The notes under the pieces were generated by a model that was not told where the DNA came from, made no database searches, and worked only from the letters and a program-made list of their open reading frames with translations. The position numbers and the translations under genes were made by a program. A stretch of DNA of 45,884 nucleotides. It comes from Deltaproteobacteria bacterium (GTDB lineage: Bacteria; Desulfobacterota; SM23-61). Shown here in pieces: positions 33,311 to 41,544 of this stretch. Each line of letters starts with the position of its first letter. The first letter of the stretch is position 1. The DNA lies in contig VGSF01000031.1 of assembly GCA_016875165.1 (NCBI GenBank), positions 1 through 45,884 on the forward strand, in the 5' to 3' direction.

Positions 33311-34816
33311 ATGAATATAGCCAAGCTTGCTGAAGAGAGGGTAAAGGAAAGGGGTGAGTATGTAAGCATCATCTACGAGGACCGGGAAATCACCAATGTG
33401 GAGATGGTGCGAGTTGCCAACAAGTTAGCCAATGCCCTAAAAAGTCTCGGGATTAAGCGGGGAGACAGAGTCATTTTGCAGATGCCCAATTGCCCGGAGG
33501 TTCTCCAGGGGTTCCATGCGGCCTGGAAGCTGGGGGCTGTGGTCGTCCCAATTAACTTCCTTGTCGGAGAGGAAGAGACCACTTATATTTATGAGGATTC
33601 GGGAGCCAAAGTGGTGATAAGCAGCCAGGCCTTCCTCCCTAAAATCCGCGCTGGCCAAGCAAAAGTACCCAGCCTGGAAACCGTTATTCTTGTGGACCAG
33701 GAAGCTCCTCCTAGCACCCTTTCCTTCGCCCAGCTTGTGGAAAAAAGCCCGGAGGAGCTGGAGGCAGTGGAAACCGTGGATGATGAGCTAGCCGCGCTCA
33801 TCTACACCGCCGGAACCACCGGCCGGCCCAAAGGGGTCATGCACTCGCATTACAGCCTCTATGCCAATGCCCGCATGCAGTACGAAACCGTGGCCCTGCC
33901 GGATGGGTTGACCAGCATCAGCGCCCTCCCCCTCTGTCATTCCTACGGCATCGCCACTATGAACAACGGCCTTTTCCGGCGGGGCAAAACAGTGCTTCTT
34001 AATTCCTTCAGCGTAGAAACCATTTTTGCCGCCATAGAGAAATACCGGGCCAACATTATGCCCGCGGTTCCTACCATGTATATTTTTATGCTTTTATACC
34101 CGGAGCCAAAGAAGTACGATTTAAGTTCCATGAAATACTGGATATCCGGATCGGCGCCGCTGTCTCTGGCGACCTGGGGCAAGTTTAAGGAGGTCTTTGG
34201 TTTTGAGATTACTGAAGGCTGGGGTCTTACAGAGGCTGGCGCCAATAACTCGGTTAACCCCCTTATGGGTTTAAAGAAGGTCGGCTCTATTGGCCTGCCC
34301 ATGAAGGGAACCGAGATGCGCATTGTTGACGATAACGGAAACGTACTTCCTCAGGGAAAAGAAGGAGAGATTGTTATCCGAGGACCCATGCTCATGAAAG
34401 GGTACTGGAATAAGCCAAAGGAAACGGCGGAGATATTAAGAGATGGCTGGCTCTACACGGGCGATGTCGGTTATGTGGATGAAGACGGTTACTTCTGGAT
34501 CACGGACCGGAAGAAGGATTTGATCATCAAAGCCGGGGAAAACATCTCGCCGCGGGTCATCGAAGAGGTTCTTTTCAAGCATCCCCAAATATCCGAGGCA
34601 GCGGTGATCGGGATCAAGGATGAAATCTACGGGGAGAATATCAAGGCTTTTGCTGTATTGAAACCCGGGCAGACCGCCACCGCAGAGGAGATCATCGAAT
34701 ATTGCCAAGCGAAACTAACGAGTTTTTTGGTCCCCAAAGAGGTGGCCTTTATGAAAGCCCTGCCCAAAAACCTGGTGGGCAAGATTTTGAAGAAAGAATT
34801 GAGGAAATTGCCATAA
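33311..34816 (+). CDS. Acyl-CoA synthetase (AMP-forming, ANL superfamily)
   Basis: 501 residues. The ATP loop is IYTAGTTGRPKGVMHSH, the A5 region GWGLTEAG, the hinge YTGDVGYVDEDGYFWITDRKKD and the catalytic C-terminal lysine is in PKNLVGKILKK. It activates a carboxylate to an acyl-CoA via acyl-AMP. Start at 33311 because GGAGGA precedes it at 33300-33305; an ATG at 33287 overlaps the MoaD gene without a ribosome site. Its position between AOR and the OYE-type enzyme suggests the acid imported by TRAP or produced by AOR is converted to a CoA ester. Chain type (aromatic, branched, hydroxy) is not decided. Confidence 0.92.
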   Translation: MNIAKLAEERVKERGEYVSIIYEDREITNVEMVRVANKLANALKSLGIKRGDRVILQMPNCPEVLQGFHAAWKLGAVVVPINFLVGEEETTYIYEDSGAKVVISSQAFLPKIRAGQAKVPSLETVILVDQEAPPSTLSFAQLVEKSPEELEAVETVDDELAALIYTAGTTGRPKGVMHSHYSLYANARMQYETVALPDGLTSISALPLCHSYGIATMNNGLFRRGKTVLLNSFSVETIFAAIEKYRANIMPAVPTMYIFMLLYPEPKKYDLSSMKYWISGSAPLSLATWGKFKEVFGFEITEGWGLTEAGANNSVNPLMGLKKVGSIGLPMKGTEMRIVDDNGNVLPQGKEGEIVIRGPMLMKGYWNKPKETAEILRDGWLYTGDVGYVDEDGYFWITDRKKDLIIKAGENISPRVIEEVLFKHPQISEAAVIGIKDEIYGENIKAFAVLKPGQTATAEEIIEYCQAKLTSFLVPKEVAFMKALPKNLVGKILKKELRKLP

Positions 34817-34865
34817 AAACACCCCGCCGCAATACCAACGATTCCCCGAACCTCTGGAAGAGTTT

Positions 34866-36065
34866 ATGTTCCCTCAACATGAAGCCCTATTTGAGCCGAT
34901 AATTTTAGGTAAGCTTCGCCTGGCCAACCGGATTGTCCTGGCGCCCACCTATGTGGGAATGGGCGATCTTAAGGGAAATGTGACGGATCAGAGTCTCTGC
35001 TATTATTTCGCCCGGGCTTCAGGGGGAGTCGGGTTGGTCATCGTAGAGATTACCGGCGTTACAGCTCGCTATGCCTTCAATCCAGGCTACGGGCTGGGGG
35101 CAGGATCAGACAAACACCTCCCGGGGCTGCGAGATCTGGCCCAGGTTATCCATTGGGGAGGAGCGAAAGCTTTGCTCCAGCTTCTGCCGGGCCAAGGAGC
35201 TCAAGCCCTGCAATCCTACGAAAACAGGCCCCTGGTCGGGCCTTCGGATGTCGCGGCCTCCTTACCCCAGGATGAACTTCCGGAGAACCTAAAAGACCTC
35301 CTCCACAGAAAACCGGAGACGCCGCGCCCTTTAACCAGGGAAGAGATTCAAGGTTTAAAGTTTTCTGTGGTTCAGGCGGCGGGGCGAGCCAAAAAGGCTG
35401 GCTTCGATGGGGTCGAGCTTCATGGCGCCCACGGATACCTTCTCGGCCAGTTCACCTCTCCCTACTTCAACCAGCGCCGCGACGAATACGGCGGCTCTCC
35501 CGAGAAGCGCTGGAACCTTTCCCGGGATATGGTGGACGAGATTAAAAAGGAGATGGGGCCCGATTTTTTAGTGGGCTACCGTTTCAGCGCCAGAGAATAT
35601 ATTTCCGGAGGGCTTGATTTGCCGGAATCCATCCAAATGGCCAGAGCAATCCAGGAAGCCGGAGCCGACTATCTATCGGTAAGTCACGGTTGTTATGGCT
35701 CGTTGACCCGTGTCTTTCCTCGGAACGAGGGATCGATGAGCGAGGATGCTGCTGTTATTCAAAAGAAAGTTTCCATCCCGGTCATGGCTCCGAACTTCCA
35801 GGATCCGGGGAAAGCTGCCGAGGCCATTACCGCCGGATCGATGGCCTTGGCTGCCCTTTCCCGGGCCCTCCTGGCCGACCCCCTCTGGCCTAAAAAAGTA
35901 AAGGAGGGGCGACCGGAAGAAATTCAGCGCTGCATTCGCTGCTATCGGTGCGTTCAAGCGGCCATTGTCGACTACTCTCCCGTTCGTTGCCCGGTTAATC
36001 CCGGCCTCGGATTTGAGCGTTTCGATCCGCGGTTTCTTCCGCATCCTATATGTAAAACCACCTAA
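34866..36065 (+). CDS. Old-yellow-enzyme FMN/4Fe-4S core, lacking the C-terminal NAD(P)H domain
   Basis: 399 residues. The FMN barrel of the 2,4-dienoyl-CoA reductase/trimethylamine dehydrogenase group is complete: LFEPIILGKLRLANRIVLAP, FDGVELHGAHGYLLGQFTSP and SPYFNQRRDEYGGS. The cluster ligands C356, C359, C362 and C375 have the exact C-x2-C-x2-C-x12-C spacing. The protein stops 24 residues after the last cysteine, whereas FadH-type relatives continue for about 270 residues with FAD and NAD(P)H domains. Electrons must therefore arrive from another protein, perhaps ferredoxin or an electron-transfer flavoprotein. It may reduce an enoyl-CoA made in this operon. Confidence 0.88.
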   Translation: MFPQHEALFEPIILGKLRLANRIVLAPTYVGMGDLKGNVTDQSLCYYFARASGGVGLVIVEITGVTARYAFNPGYGLGAGSDKHLPGLRDLAQVIHWGGAKALLQLLPGQGAQALQSYENRPLVGPSDVAASLPQDELPENLKDLLHRKPETPRPLTREEIQGLKFSVVQAAGRAKKAGFDGVELHGAHGYLLGQFTSPYFNQRRDEYGGSPEKRWNLSRDMVDEIKKEMGPDFLVGYRFSAREYISGGLDLPESIQMARAIQEAGADYLSVSHGCYGSLTRVFPRNEGSMSEDAAVIQKKVSIPVMAPNFQDPGKAAEAITAGSMALAALSRALLADPLWPKKVKEGRPEEIQRCIRCYRCVQAAIVDYSPVRCPVNPGLGFERFDPRFLPHPICKTT

Positions 36066-36146
36066 ACAGCAGAGTTCAGGGAGAAATACCCTTTATTTAA
36101 ATTGGGAATAATTAGGGCTTAAGCCGGCGGATAATATTCAAATAAG

Positions 36147-36223
36147 TTGTCACTTTTTTCCTGAAATCAACATTCCTGAAATCAACAGGTGACAAATGAG
36201 CCTCTTGCAAATTTAAAAGAGGC
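36147..36223 (+). promoter_or_regulatory. Leader with tandem 15-bp repeat and hairpins before the aminotransferase gene
   Basis: TTCCTGAAATCAACA occurs twice in direct tandem (36158-36172, 36173-36187) and is bracketed by inverted TTGTCAC (36147-36153) and GTGACAA (36189-36195). GCCTCTT (36200-36206) pairs with AAGAGGC (36217-36223) just before the ribosome site. The arrangement could be an operator or a leader structure; the family is not recognised. Confidence 0.45.
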
Positions 36224-36248
36224 ATTCCTATCGAAAAGGAGTTTCACG

Positions 36249-37415
36249 ATGGATTTTAAGACCGGACGTCATTTTCTCCAGATCCCCGGGCCGACCAATG
36301 TTCCCGACCGGATTTTACGGGCAATGGCCAAACCCACGATTGACCATCGCGGTCCCGAGTTCTCCCGGATGACCCGGGAAGTTTTTGAGGGGCTCAAGCA
36401 GGTGGTGCGGACCACAAGCCCGGTGGTGATCTATCCCTCTTCGGGGACGGGCGCCTGGGAAGCCGCACTGGTTAATACTCTTTCCCCTGGGGATCGGGTA
36501 TTGATGGTTGAGACCGGCCATTTCGCCACTTTATGGCGCGGGGTCGCGGTTCACAATGGATTAGATGTCGATTTTGTCCCCACCGACTGGCGCCGCGGTG
36601 TCGATCCAGCAATCGTCGAAGCAAAGCTTTCCGAGGACCGGGAGCGGAAGATCAAGGCCGTGGCTATCGTGCATAACGAAACCTCGACTGGCGTGACCAG
36701 TCGGGTCGCCGAGGTCCGCAAAGCTATTGACCGTGCCTCCCACCCGGCTCTGTTTATGGTCGATACGATCTCTTCCCTGGCTTCGATCGATTACCGCCAC
36801 GACGAATGGGGAGTCGACGTGACCGTCGGGTGCTCGCAAAAGGGACTGATGCTGCCGCCGGGGTTGGGCCTCAATGCGATCAGCGCCAAGGCGCTAACCG
36901 CTGCCAAAACGGCCCGGTTGCCGAAATCCTACTGGGATTGGGAGCCGATGCTCAGTACTAATAAAGCGGGATTTTTCCCCTATACCCCGCCGACCAATCT
37001 CCTTTACGGGCTTAGGGAATCCCTCAAAATGTTGCAGGAAGAGGGATTGGAGAATGTCTTCGCCCGTCATGACCGCCATGGCGAGGCGACACGCCGGGCC
37101 GTCCGCGGCTGGGGGCTCGAACTGAACTGCCTGCAGCCCGAGGGGTGCAGCAGTTCCCTCACGGCCGTTTTGATGCCGGCCGGCCACGATGCCGACGCCT
37201 TCCGCAAGGTTGTCCTAGAAAGGTTCAACATGTCCCTGGGCAATGGTTTGGGGAAGGTCCAGGGCAAACTCTTTCGGATCGGGCATCTGGGTGATTTTAA
37301 CGACTTGATGCTTGCCGGCACATTAAGCGGAGTGGAAATGGGATTGGGGCTCGCCGGCGTCCCGTACACCAAGGGCGGCGTGATAGCGGCCCTTGAATAC
37401 CTGGGGCAGAAGTGA
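36249..37415 (+). CDS. Class V aminotransferase (serine-glyoxylate / alanine-glyoxylate type)
   Basis: 388 residues. Opening LQIPGPTNVPDRILRAM, YPSSGTGAWEAAL, VDTISSLASIDYRHDEWGVD and the PLP-lysine segment GCSQKGLMLPPGLG are typical of the serine-glyoxylate aminotransferase/AGXT branch. It would exchange amino groups between serine or alanine and glyoxylate. AAAAGGAG (36235-36242) marks the start at 36249; an ATG at 36189 has no ribosome site and overlaps the leader repeats. It overlaps an upstream in-frame ATG of the oxidase gene; the true start of that gene is 16 bp downstream. Pairing with a glycolate-oxidase-like protein suggests glyoxylate handling. Confidence 0.9.
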   Translation: MDFKTGRHFLQIPGPTNVPDRILRAMAKPTIDHRGPEFSRMTREVFEGLKQVVRTTSPVVIYPSSGTGAWEAALVNTLSPGDRVLMVETGHFATLWRGVAVHNGLDVDFVPTDWRRGVDPAIVEAKLSEDRERKIKAVAIVHNETSTGVTSRVAEVRKAIDRASHPALFMVDTISSLASIDYRHDEWGVDVTVGCSQKGLMLPPGLGLNAISAKALTAAKTARLPKSYWDWEPMLSTNKAGFFPYTPPTNLLYGLRESLKMLQEEGLENVFARHDRHGEATRRAVRGWGLELNCLQPEGCSSSLTAVLMPAGHDADAFRKVVLERFNMSLGNGLGKVQGKLFRIGHLGDFNDLMLAGTLSGVEMGLGLAGVPYTKGGVIAALEYLGQK

Positions 37416-37431
37416 TGCCCTGGAGGATAAT

Positions 37432-40320
37432 ATGAATTTGCCTGGCCGCTTCTTGAAAACGGAAAATATTTTTCGCGAGATCAAAGAAATGATTAAAGGC
37501 GAGGCGCTCTTCGATGACCTCAGCCGTACTATTTACAGCAGCGGGGCTTGCCTTTACAGGGTGAAACCCCTGGGAATCGTGCAGCCCAAGGACAAGGACG
37601 ACGTAGTCAAACTGGTAGAGTACGCCAGGAGAGAGAAAATCCCCCTGACTCCCCGGGGCGGAGGTACGAGCCGTGTGGGCAATGAGTTGGGCGTTGGAAT
37701 TCTGCTCGATTTCTCCCGCTTCATGAATAAACTCCTCAAGGTAAATGCCCAGGAAAAGTGGGCCTCCGTGCAGCCAGGCATCATACAGGGCGCGCTGAAC
37801 AAACAGATCAAGCCCCACAAGCTTTTTTTTCCGATCGATCCCTCCACCAAGGATCATTGCACCCTCGGGGGGATGATCGCCAATAATTCCAGCGGCCCCC
37901 ATGCTATAAAATATGGGGCGACCCGGGACAACGTTATTTCTATGGAAATGATCCTGGCGAATGGTAAGGTCTTGACCACGGGCCTTGTTCCAGGAGGGAA
38001 GGCTCCGGGAGAAGCCGGAAAAATTTACCAGGGGATCTCCGATCTGCTCAAGAGATACAGCAAGCCCCTGGAAGATGAAAAGCCCTTCACCCTGAAGAAC
38101 TCCTCCGGATACGACCTCTGGAGAATCGAGAGGGACGGAGGATTGGACTTGACCTCCCTTTTCGTGGGTTCTGAGGGGACTCTGGGCATCATAACCGAGG
38201 CCAAGATTCGCCTCTGGCCGCTTCCGGGGAAGACACTTAGCGGTTTGGTCTACTTTGACAATATAGAGAAAGTGGGACCGGCCACCCAAAAAATTCTCGA
38301 GTTTTCCCCCAACATGCTTGAAATCATAGAGCGAAGGATTCTTGATCTGGCCCGGCAGCAGAAAGCCGAATTGCGGCCGTACCTGCCTGAAAAAATCGAG
38401 GCGGTGCTCTTTATTGAGATTGAGGGAGAAGACGAAGACCAGCTCCGGAGCAAGTTCGCCAAAGTCGAACAGAGCATGACCAGCGAAAAGTTGGCCATGG
38501 AAATGAAAGTGGCCAAGGACCAGAAGGATATGGCCATGCTGGAAAAAGTCCGGGCCATTTCCGGGCCGATCCTCAACAAAACTAAAGGGCCGAAGCGGCC
38601 AGTTGCTTTCATCGAGGACGCCGCGGTCCATCCCAGCCGCCTCCCTCAATACATTAAGGGACTGAGGGAGATCTTCCGCAAACAAGACGTTGATGCAGGT
38701 ATTTATGGGCACGCCGGGGATGGCAATATGCATCTGATGGTCTTTCTGGATCTGCGCCGGGAGGAGGAAGTGCGCAAGATGGTGGCTATCGCCGATGCGG
38801 CATATGACCTTGTCCTTTCGCTGAAGGGAACAATTAGCGGAGAGCATGGGGACGGGCGCCTGCGGACCTTTTACACCAAGCGACAGTATCCCAAGCTTTA
38901 CCCGGCATTTGTGGAGGTCAAAAAGCTCTTCGATCCCGACAACATTCTCAACCCGGGCTCCATCGTAGGGGGGGACGAAAATCCGTTGGGCCAGCATCTC
39001 AAATTTAAGAAGAATGAAGGAAAACCACCGCTGGAAGATTTCCTGACCCGCGGATCGGTCCAGGAGGCAATTGAAGCCTGCTCGGGCTGCGGGAAATGCC
39101 GGTCCTATTGCCCTGTGGCCTTAGAAGTCATGGAAGAATGGGTAATGGGAAGGGCCAAAGCCACGCTTGTTCGCGAGTACTTAACCGGCACGCTGGATAG
39201 GGAGATCCTCTATTCCCCAAAATTTAAGGAAGTCTTGGATGCCTGCGTGAACTGCAAGCGGTGCCTGACGGAGTGCCCATCCGGTTCCGACATCCCCTGG
39301 GTGGCGGTCAGCGGCCGAACCTTTGTGGTGGAAAAGACAGGAGAGCCATTCTCTCAGAAAGTCCTGGCCAACACCCGGCTCCTTTGCCAAACAGCAAGCG
39401 CCTTGGCGCCCTTGGTAAACCTGACCCGCTCTCTGAAGCCACTCCGCAAAGTTCTGGAGTTGGCCATCGGTCTTGACCAGCGGCGCCAGCTTCCTAAATT
39501 CCAAAAGCGGACATTGCGGAAATGGATGGAGAGTCGCCCGCCGAAAACCGGGGGAAAGCCTGTTGCTTATTTTCTAAGCTGCTACTCCAATTTCAATGAT
39601 CCTGAAAGAGACGGCCTGGCCACAGTGGAAGTACTCGAAAGGAACGATTTTGAAGTTCTCCTACCAGATTTTCGCTGTTGCGGCATAGCCCGCCTCAGCG
39701 CGGGAGCTATCGACAAGGTTGAAGAGGATATCAAATTTAATCTCCGCAAGCTATGCGAATTAGTGCAGAAGGGAATTCCAATTATCTTCAGTGAACCCAG
39801 CTGCGCCCTGGCTGTAAAGATGGAATATCCGAAGATGGCAAATTCGGAAGAGGCGATCAAAGTATCAAAGGGCTGCTACGACATCCACGAGTTCTTGATA
39901 AAGCTCCATCAAAAAGGGGAGCTTAACCTGGACTTCGATAAAATGGACCTGAAGGTGGGGTACCACAACCCCTGCCATCTCCGAGCCCTTGGCATTACGA
40001 GTGAGCCCGCGGAATTGCTTCGCCTGATCCCCGGGGTCAAGGCTCAGATCTTCTCCGACCAATGCTGCGGCATCGCGGGGACGTTCGGGCTGAAGAAAAT
40101 GAATTTCGACATCTCTATGGCGATGGGGAGAAATTTGTTCACGGAGATCGGCGCTTCAGAGGCGGAGGAGATCGTTACCAGCTGCGGCGCATGCAAGATG
40201 CAGATCCTCCAGGGGACGCAAAGAGAGGCGGTAACCCCAGTCTCCCTACTCGCGAAGGCCTACAAGGCCAAAGAGCAGCCCGCGGTCGCCGGAGCAAGTG
40301 GATCAGCCACAAGGGGATGA
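37432..40320 (+). CDS. Fused FAD-linked oxidase and Fe-S/CCG protein (GlcD-GlcF type)
   Basis: 962 residues. The first half has the FAD-binding-4 domain (PLTPRGGGTSRVGNELGVG, GGMIANNSSGPHAIKYG, FVGSEGTLGIITEA) and the FAD-oxidase C domain ending GAISGEHGDG-like TISGEHGDGRL. The second half has two 4Fe-4S sites, C550/C553/C556/C560 and C605/C608/C611/C615, and two CCG domains (FLSCYSN ... RCCGIARL; NPCHL near C848, DQCCGIAGTFG at C878/C879, TSCGACKM). This order is the anaerobic-type D-lactate/glycolate dehydrogenase fusion. It oxidises a D-2-hydroxyacid and passes electrons through Fe-S to a membrane or cytoplasmic acceptor. TGGAGG at 37421-37426 marks the start. Confidence 0.92.
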   Translation: MNLPGRFLKTENIFREIKEMIKGEALFDDLSRTIYSSGACLYRVKPLGIVQPKDKDDVVKLVEYARREKIPLTPRGGGTSRVGNELGVGILLDFSRFMNKLLKVNAQEKWASVQPGIIQGALNKQIKPHKLFFPIDPSTKDHCTLGGMIANNSSGPHAIKYGATRDNVISMEMILANGKVLTTGLVPGGKAPGEAGKIYQGISDLLKRYSKPLEDEKPFTLKNSSGYDLWRIERDGGLDLTSLFVGSEGTLGIITEAKIRLWPLPGKTLSGLVYFDNIEKVGPATQKILEFSPNMLEIIERRILDLARQQKAELRPYLPEKIEAVLFIEIEGEDEDQLRSKFAKVEQSMTSEKLAMEMKVAKDQKDMAMLEKVRAISGPILNKTKGPKRPVAFIEDAAVHPSRLPQYIKGLREIFRKQDVDAGIYGHAGDGNMHLMVFLDLRREEEVRKMVAIADAAYDLVLSLKGTISGEHGDGRLRTFYTKRQYPKLYPAFVEVKKLFDPDNILNPGSIVGGDENPLGQHLKFKKNEGKPPLEDFLTRGSVQEAIEACSGCGKCRSYCPVALEVMEEWVMGRAKATLVREYLTGTLDREILYSPKFKEVLDACVNCKRCLTECPSGSDIPWVAVSGRTFVVEKTGEPFSQKVLANTRLLCQTASALAPLVNLTRSLKPLRKVLELAIGLDQRRQLPKFQKRTLRKWMESRPPKTGGKPVAYFLSCYSNFNDPERDGLATVEVLERNDFEVLLPDFRCCGIARLSAGAIDKVEEDIKFNLRKLCELVQKGIPIIFSEPSCALAVKMEYPKMANSEEAIKVSKGCYDIHEFLIKLHQKGELNLDFDKMDLKVGYHNPCHLRALGITSEPAELLRLIPGVKAQIFSDQCCGIAGTFGLKKMNFDISMAMGRNLFTEIGASEAEEIVTSCGACKMQILQGTQREAVTPVSLLAKAYKAKEQPAVAGASGSATRG

Positions 40321-40379
40321 CCGATAAAATCAGATGGCCCTTAAGGGAGCTGATGACCGTACATGAGATAGTAATTAAA

Positions 40380-40602
40380 TAGTGTCCATCCTAAAAATCA
40401 ACTTTTCCCTTTCCCCTTCGACGGGGGGAAGGTGTGAAAAAATTGGATTTAAGCCGTCAACCCGGTGAAAACCGGGGTCCAGTCAGTTTGTAAGGTCTTG
40501 AAAATACTGGATTCCGGCTTTCGCCGGAATGACGTTAAAAAGAACCGAATCAATTTTTTCACACCTTCGGGGAAGGAAGAGGAGGTTTCCGGATGAGAAC
40601 TA
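40380..40602. repeat. Family-C inverted-repeat element carrying a CCGG hairpin repeat at its apex
   Basis: The left end TAGTGTCCATCC and the complement of the right end TAGTTCTCATCCGGAAACC belong to the same family as 4362-4518. AAGGTGTGAAAAAATT (40429-40444) and its exact complement (40552-40567) form a 16-bp inner stem. Between them, about 40455-40533, lies a two-hairpin unit (GTCAACCCGGTGAAAACCGG ... ATTCCGGCTTTCGCCGGAAT) like the interiors of family-B repeats. TAAATAG flanks both sides (40376-40382, 40601-40607). It occupies half of the 500-bp gap before the toxin-antitoxin pair. Confidence 0.65.
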
Positions 40603-40769
40603 AATAGAAAGTCTGGCGGAAAACGATTGGGTATTGACAAGAAGAATAGAGGGTATGAAAAGCAATCTGGTGAAAAGGGGAAAAAGAAATACTTTATTAC
40701 CCAATCCTGCCCCTTCGGTATGCGCCAGCCGCTGATCCGCGGAACCGTTAGCAGTTATAAAAATTGGCC

Positions 40770-40807
40770 TTGACATTCGGTCTGTATTAAGTACCGTATA
40801 AAGACCG
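40770..40807 (+). promoter_or_regulatory. Promoter/operator region of the toxin-antitoxin operon
   Basis: TTGACA (40770-40775) is followed by an AT-rich stretch with TATAAA at 40797-40802 (21-bp gap, longer than ideal). CGGTCT (40778-40783) and AGACCG (40802-40807) are inverted arms separated by 18 bp, placed between the boxes as expected for an antitoxin binding site. GGAGG at 40807-40811 is the antitoxin ribosome site. Confidence 0.5.
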
Positions 40808-40820
40808 GAGGTAATAAACG

Positions 40821-41102
40821 ATGAATATCACAAATGACATAAAACCAGTTACCTATTTAAAGTCGAAAGCAGCCGCTTTGCTTAAACAAATCAACGAAAC
40901 CCATCGGCCGGTCATAATAACCCAGAATGGAGAGCCAAGAGCGGTGCTTCAAGATCCTAAAAGCTATGAGAATATGCGTAAGGCCATTGGCCTATTAAAG
41001 CTGATCTCACAGGGCGAAGGAGATATTAGAAACGGCAAGACCAAATCTCAGGAGGATGTGTTCAAAAATATTGAAATCAAACTGAAAGAAAAACTAAAAT
41101 GA
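40821..41102 (+). CDS. Phd/YefM-family antitoxin
   Basis: 93 residues. The N-terminal KPVTYLKSKAAALLKQI and RPVIITQNGEPRAVLQD match the Phd/YefM DNA-binding fold; the C-terminal Lys/Glu-rich helix would wrap the toxin. It should neutralise the toxin encoded next and repress the operon through the inverted repeat upstream. Its last four bases overlap the toxin start (ATGA at 41099-41102). Confidence 0.9.
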   Translation: MNITNDIKPVTYLKSKAAALLKQINETHRPVIITQNGEPRAVLQDPKSYENMRKAIGLLKLISQGEGDIRNGKTKSQEDVFKNIEIKLKEKLK

Positions 41103-41431
41103 ACCGAAGGTATGAGGTTATATGGGCTGGTATTGCGGAGAATGATTTAAGGGAAATTATGGAATATATTGCTACAGACAGCCCAATAAATGCGTTAAAA
41201 ATATTAAAAAAGATCAAGCAAAAAGCATCAAGTCTTTATACCCTTCCTGAAAGAGGCCGCATCGTACCGGAACTTAAAGATCAAGCCATCCTGATATATC
41301 GTGAATTAATCGTCCCCCCATGGAGGATTATCTACAGGATATCAGAAAAGAAAATTTATGTTTTATCTGTTTTGGATGCAAGGCAGAATGTTGAAGATAT
41401 CCTGCTGAGAAGAATGATTTATCATGATTAA
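41099..41431 (+). CDS. RelE/ParE-superfamily toxin
   Basis: 110 residues with the ParE-like pattern: RYEVIWAGIAENDLREIMEYI, a two-helix hairpin, SLYTLPERGRIVPEL, then RELIVPPWRIIYRI and VLSVLDARQNVEDILLRR. The length and PERGR segment are standard for the ParE/RelE plasmid-stabilisation group. Whether it poisons gyrase (ParE) or cleaves mRNA on ribosomes (RelE) cannot be told. The 113 bp that follow contain GCTAAC and a small GCCAC/GTGGC hairpin but no gene. Confidence 0.9.
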   Translation: MNRRYEVIWAGIAENDLREIMEYIATDSPINALKILKKIKQKASSLYTLPERGRIVPELKDQAILIYRELIVPPWRIIYRISEKKIYVLSVLDARQNVEDILLRRMIYHD

Positions 41432-41544
41432 TTTAACCGCTAACCTCGCAGGGCACCAAGCCACTCGCACCTCGTGGCCGGTAACTGCAGTGTTCCACTC
41501 TTTCAATCCGAAACCAACGATCCCTCAGAAATCAGATCTTTAGC

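Noticed and set aside
37297..38997. 566-residue minus-strand open frame opposite the FAD oxidase gene
   Set aside because: It is a codon-bias shadow: the plus strand has full-length domain matches with catalytic and cluster residues, while the minus frame has no recognisable domain.
40821..41431. The toxin-antitoxin pair as part of a larger phage-defence island with the macrodomain-like and caspase-like genes
   Set aside because: The proximity is suggestive, but a FabG-like gene and a mobile element intervene, there is no shared operon, and the caspase-like protein is an exported lipoprotein; no evidence joins them functionally.
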